In this document: positions 63,547-64,000 of the stretch, one piece after another
How the letters are laid out: each line of letters opens with the position of its first letter
Position numbering within the stretch: position 1 is the stretch's first letter
Assembly (NCBI GenBank): GCA_040384265.1
Contig: JAZKJM010000005.1
Coordinates: 115,166-179,165 of the forward strand
Direction: 5' to 3'
Origin: Pseudomonadota bacterium
Lineage (GTDB): Bacteria; Pseudomonadota; Alphaproteobacteria; Rickettsiales; UBA3002
Length of the DNA: 64,000 nt
Notes under the pieces: model-generated
The model's input: the letters and a program-made list of their open reading frames with translations, nothing else
The model's database searches: none
What the model was told of the DNA's origin: nothing
Position numbers and translations under genes: made by a program

Positions 63547-64000
63547 CTATTTCACCGCCGCTGCCCGCTTCAACCTATCGTTGATAGCTTCGCCGATGCC
63601 GTTGGTTGGGATGGGCATGATGGCGATGGCGGTGTGGCTTGCATCATCGAGGGCGCGCAGGTGGGCGAAGAGGTTGGCGGCGGCTTCGAGCAGGTTGCCG
63701 GTGGCGGAGAGGTTGAGGGTTTGGGCGGCGCCGCTGGGCGCGCCCGGGCCGAAGGCGAGCAGCGCTTCACCGGCGCGCAGATCCGTGGCGTTGAGGCGGA
63801 CGGGGATGCTGGGCGCGTAATGGCTTTCGAGCTGGCCGGGGGATTTTAAGGCGGGTTGGCCGGGGGCGGATGGGGGATTTTCGCAATCCGCGGCAAGGCG
63901 CAGGCCTGTTGCTTCCATCATCGCCCGCGTGATGCTGCCGGGGCGCAGGATGAGTGGCCGGGGGCCCGAAACATCGACCACGGTGGATTCGAGGCCGATC
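63547..64000 (-). CDS. L-threonylcarbamoyladenylate synthase, Sua5 type (5' end outside the window)
   Basis: The frame runs in from the right edge (first full codon at 63999-63997) and supplies the last 150 residues. It begins in the conserved IGLESTVVDVSG segment of the YrdC domain, then RPLILRPGSIT. The linker SPGQLESHYAPSIPV (the SPGMxxxHYAP motif) and the C-terminal Sua5 domain (about 70 residues) follow, so it is the long Sua5 form, not the short YrdC. It makes threonylcarbamoyl-AMP for the t6A37 modification of tRNAs reading ANN codons. Confidence 0.92.
   Translation of the reverse strand, partial: IGLESTVVDVSGPRPLILRPGSITRAMMEATGLRLAADCENPPSAPGQPALKSPGQLESHYAPSIPVRLNATDLRAGEALLAFGPGAPSGAAQTLNLSATGNLLEAAANLFAHLRALDDASHTAIAIMPIPTNGIGEAINDRLKRAAAVK

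Overview
The window looks like a chromosomal segment of an alphaproteobacterium. The evidence is its gene content and order: transhydrogenase split into three genes (pntAA-pntAB-pntB), a GapR/DUF2312 nucleoid protein, a short HprK with EIIA-Man, HPr and PtsN, kdsD-lptC-lptA-lptB-rpoN, tpiA-secG-pyrG-kdsA-eno-ftsB-pdh, 5-aminolevulinate synthase (the C4 haem route), COQ9, an NDUFA9-like protein, a phasin, and a perfect CtrA-type TTAA-N7-TTAA site. I cannot name the genus. Codon use is GC-rich throughout, except for AT-richer stretches around 14.9-16.4 kb and 62.8-63.5 kb.

Layout. 0-3 kb: transhydrogenase, rpsU, gapR. 3-14.8 kb, mostly minus strand: a structured-RNA candidate behind a DUF465 gene, the nitrogen-type PTS (HPr, EIIA-Man, HprK, PtsN), hpf, two tandem CpaF-like ATPases, rpoN, the LPS export genes and a short RNase D. 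14.8-16.4 kb: a gene-poor accessory patch with a HicAB toxin-antitoxin pair and tRNA-Leu(CAG). 16.6-22.3 kb, plus strand: NDUFA9-like, DUF1189-like, GST, glutaredoxin, an orphan histidine kinase, COQ9 and a small protein behind a CtrA box. 22.3-34.9 kb, minus strand: pyruvate dehydrogenase with two foreign genes inside the cluster, then ftsB, eno, DUF805, kdsA, pyrG, secG, tpiA. 35-41.2 kb, plus strand: PpiD-like chaperone and trpE/G/D/C with an inserted lipoprotein. 41.2-47.2 kb: comEC, gltX, def, fmt and a second DUF465 gene. 47.4-52.7 kb: htpG, aroC (carrying an exact parS sequence), an unknown gene, fabI and a glycine-zipper lipoprotein. 52.8-56.9 kb: a divergent haem-copper-oxidase-like gene containing an in-frame palindromic element, ctaA and hemA. 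57-64 kb: phasin, metE, two ceramidase-family membrane proteins, a CPBP protease, tRNA-Asn(GTT), an AT-rich unknown gene and the 3' part of a Sua5-type gene.

How the genes work together. Central carbon flow (tpiA, eno, PDH) and redox balance (transhydrogenase) sit beside a PTS that has no permease and therefore probably acts only as a phosphorylation switch. Envelope genes (KDO synthesis and LPS export) flank rpoN. The ctaA/hemA pair supplies haem to respiration.

Most unusual points: the exact parS site inside aroC; five palindromic repeat families that share the same TGTCA ends and two-hairpin plan, plus a sixth element lying in frame inside a coding gene; a dense four-hairpin RNA candidate with its own terminator; RNase D apparently starting at an ATC codon behind a perfect AGGAGG; tandem CpaF ATPases inserted between rpoN and hpf; and a phasin promoter bracketed by perfect 14-bp inverted repeats.
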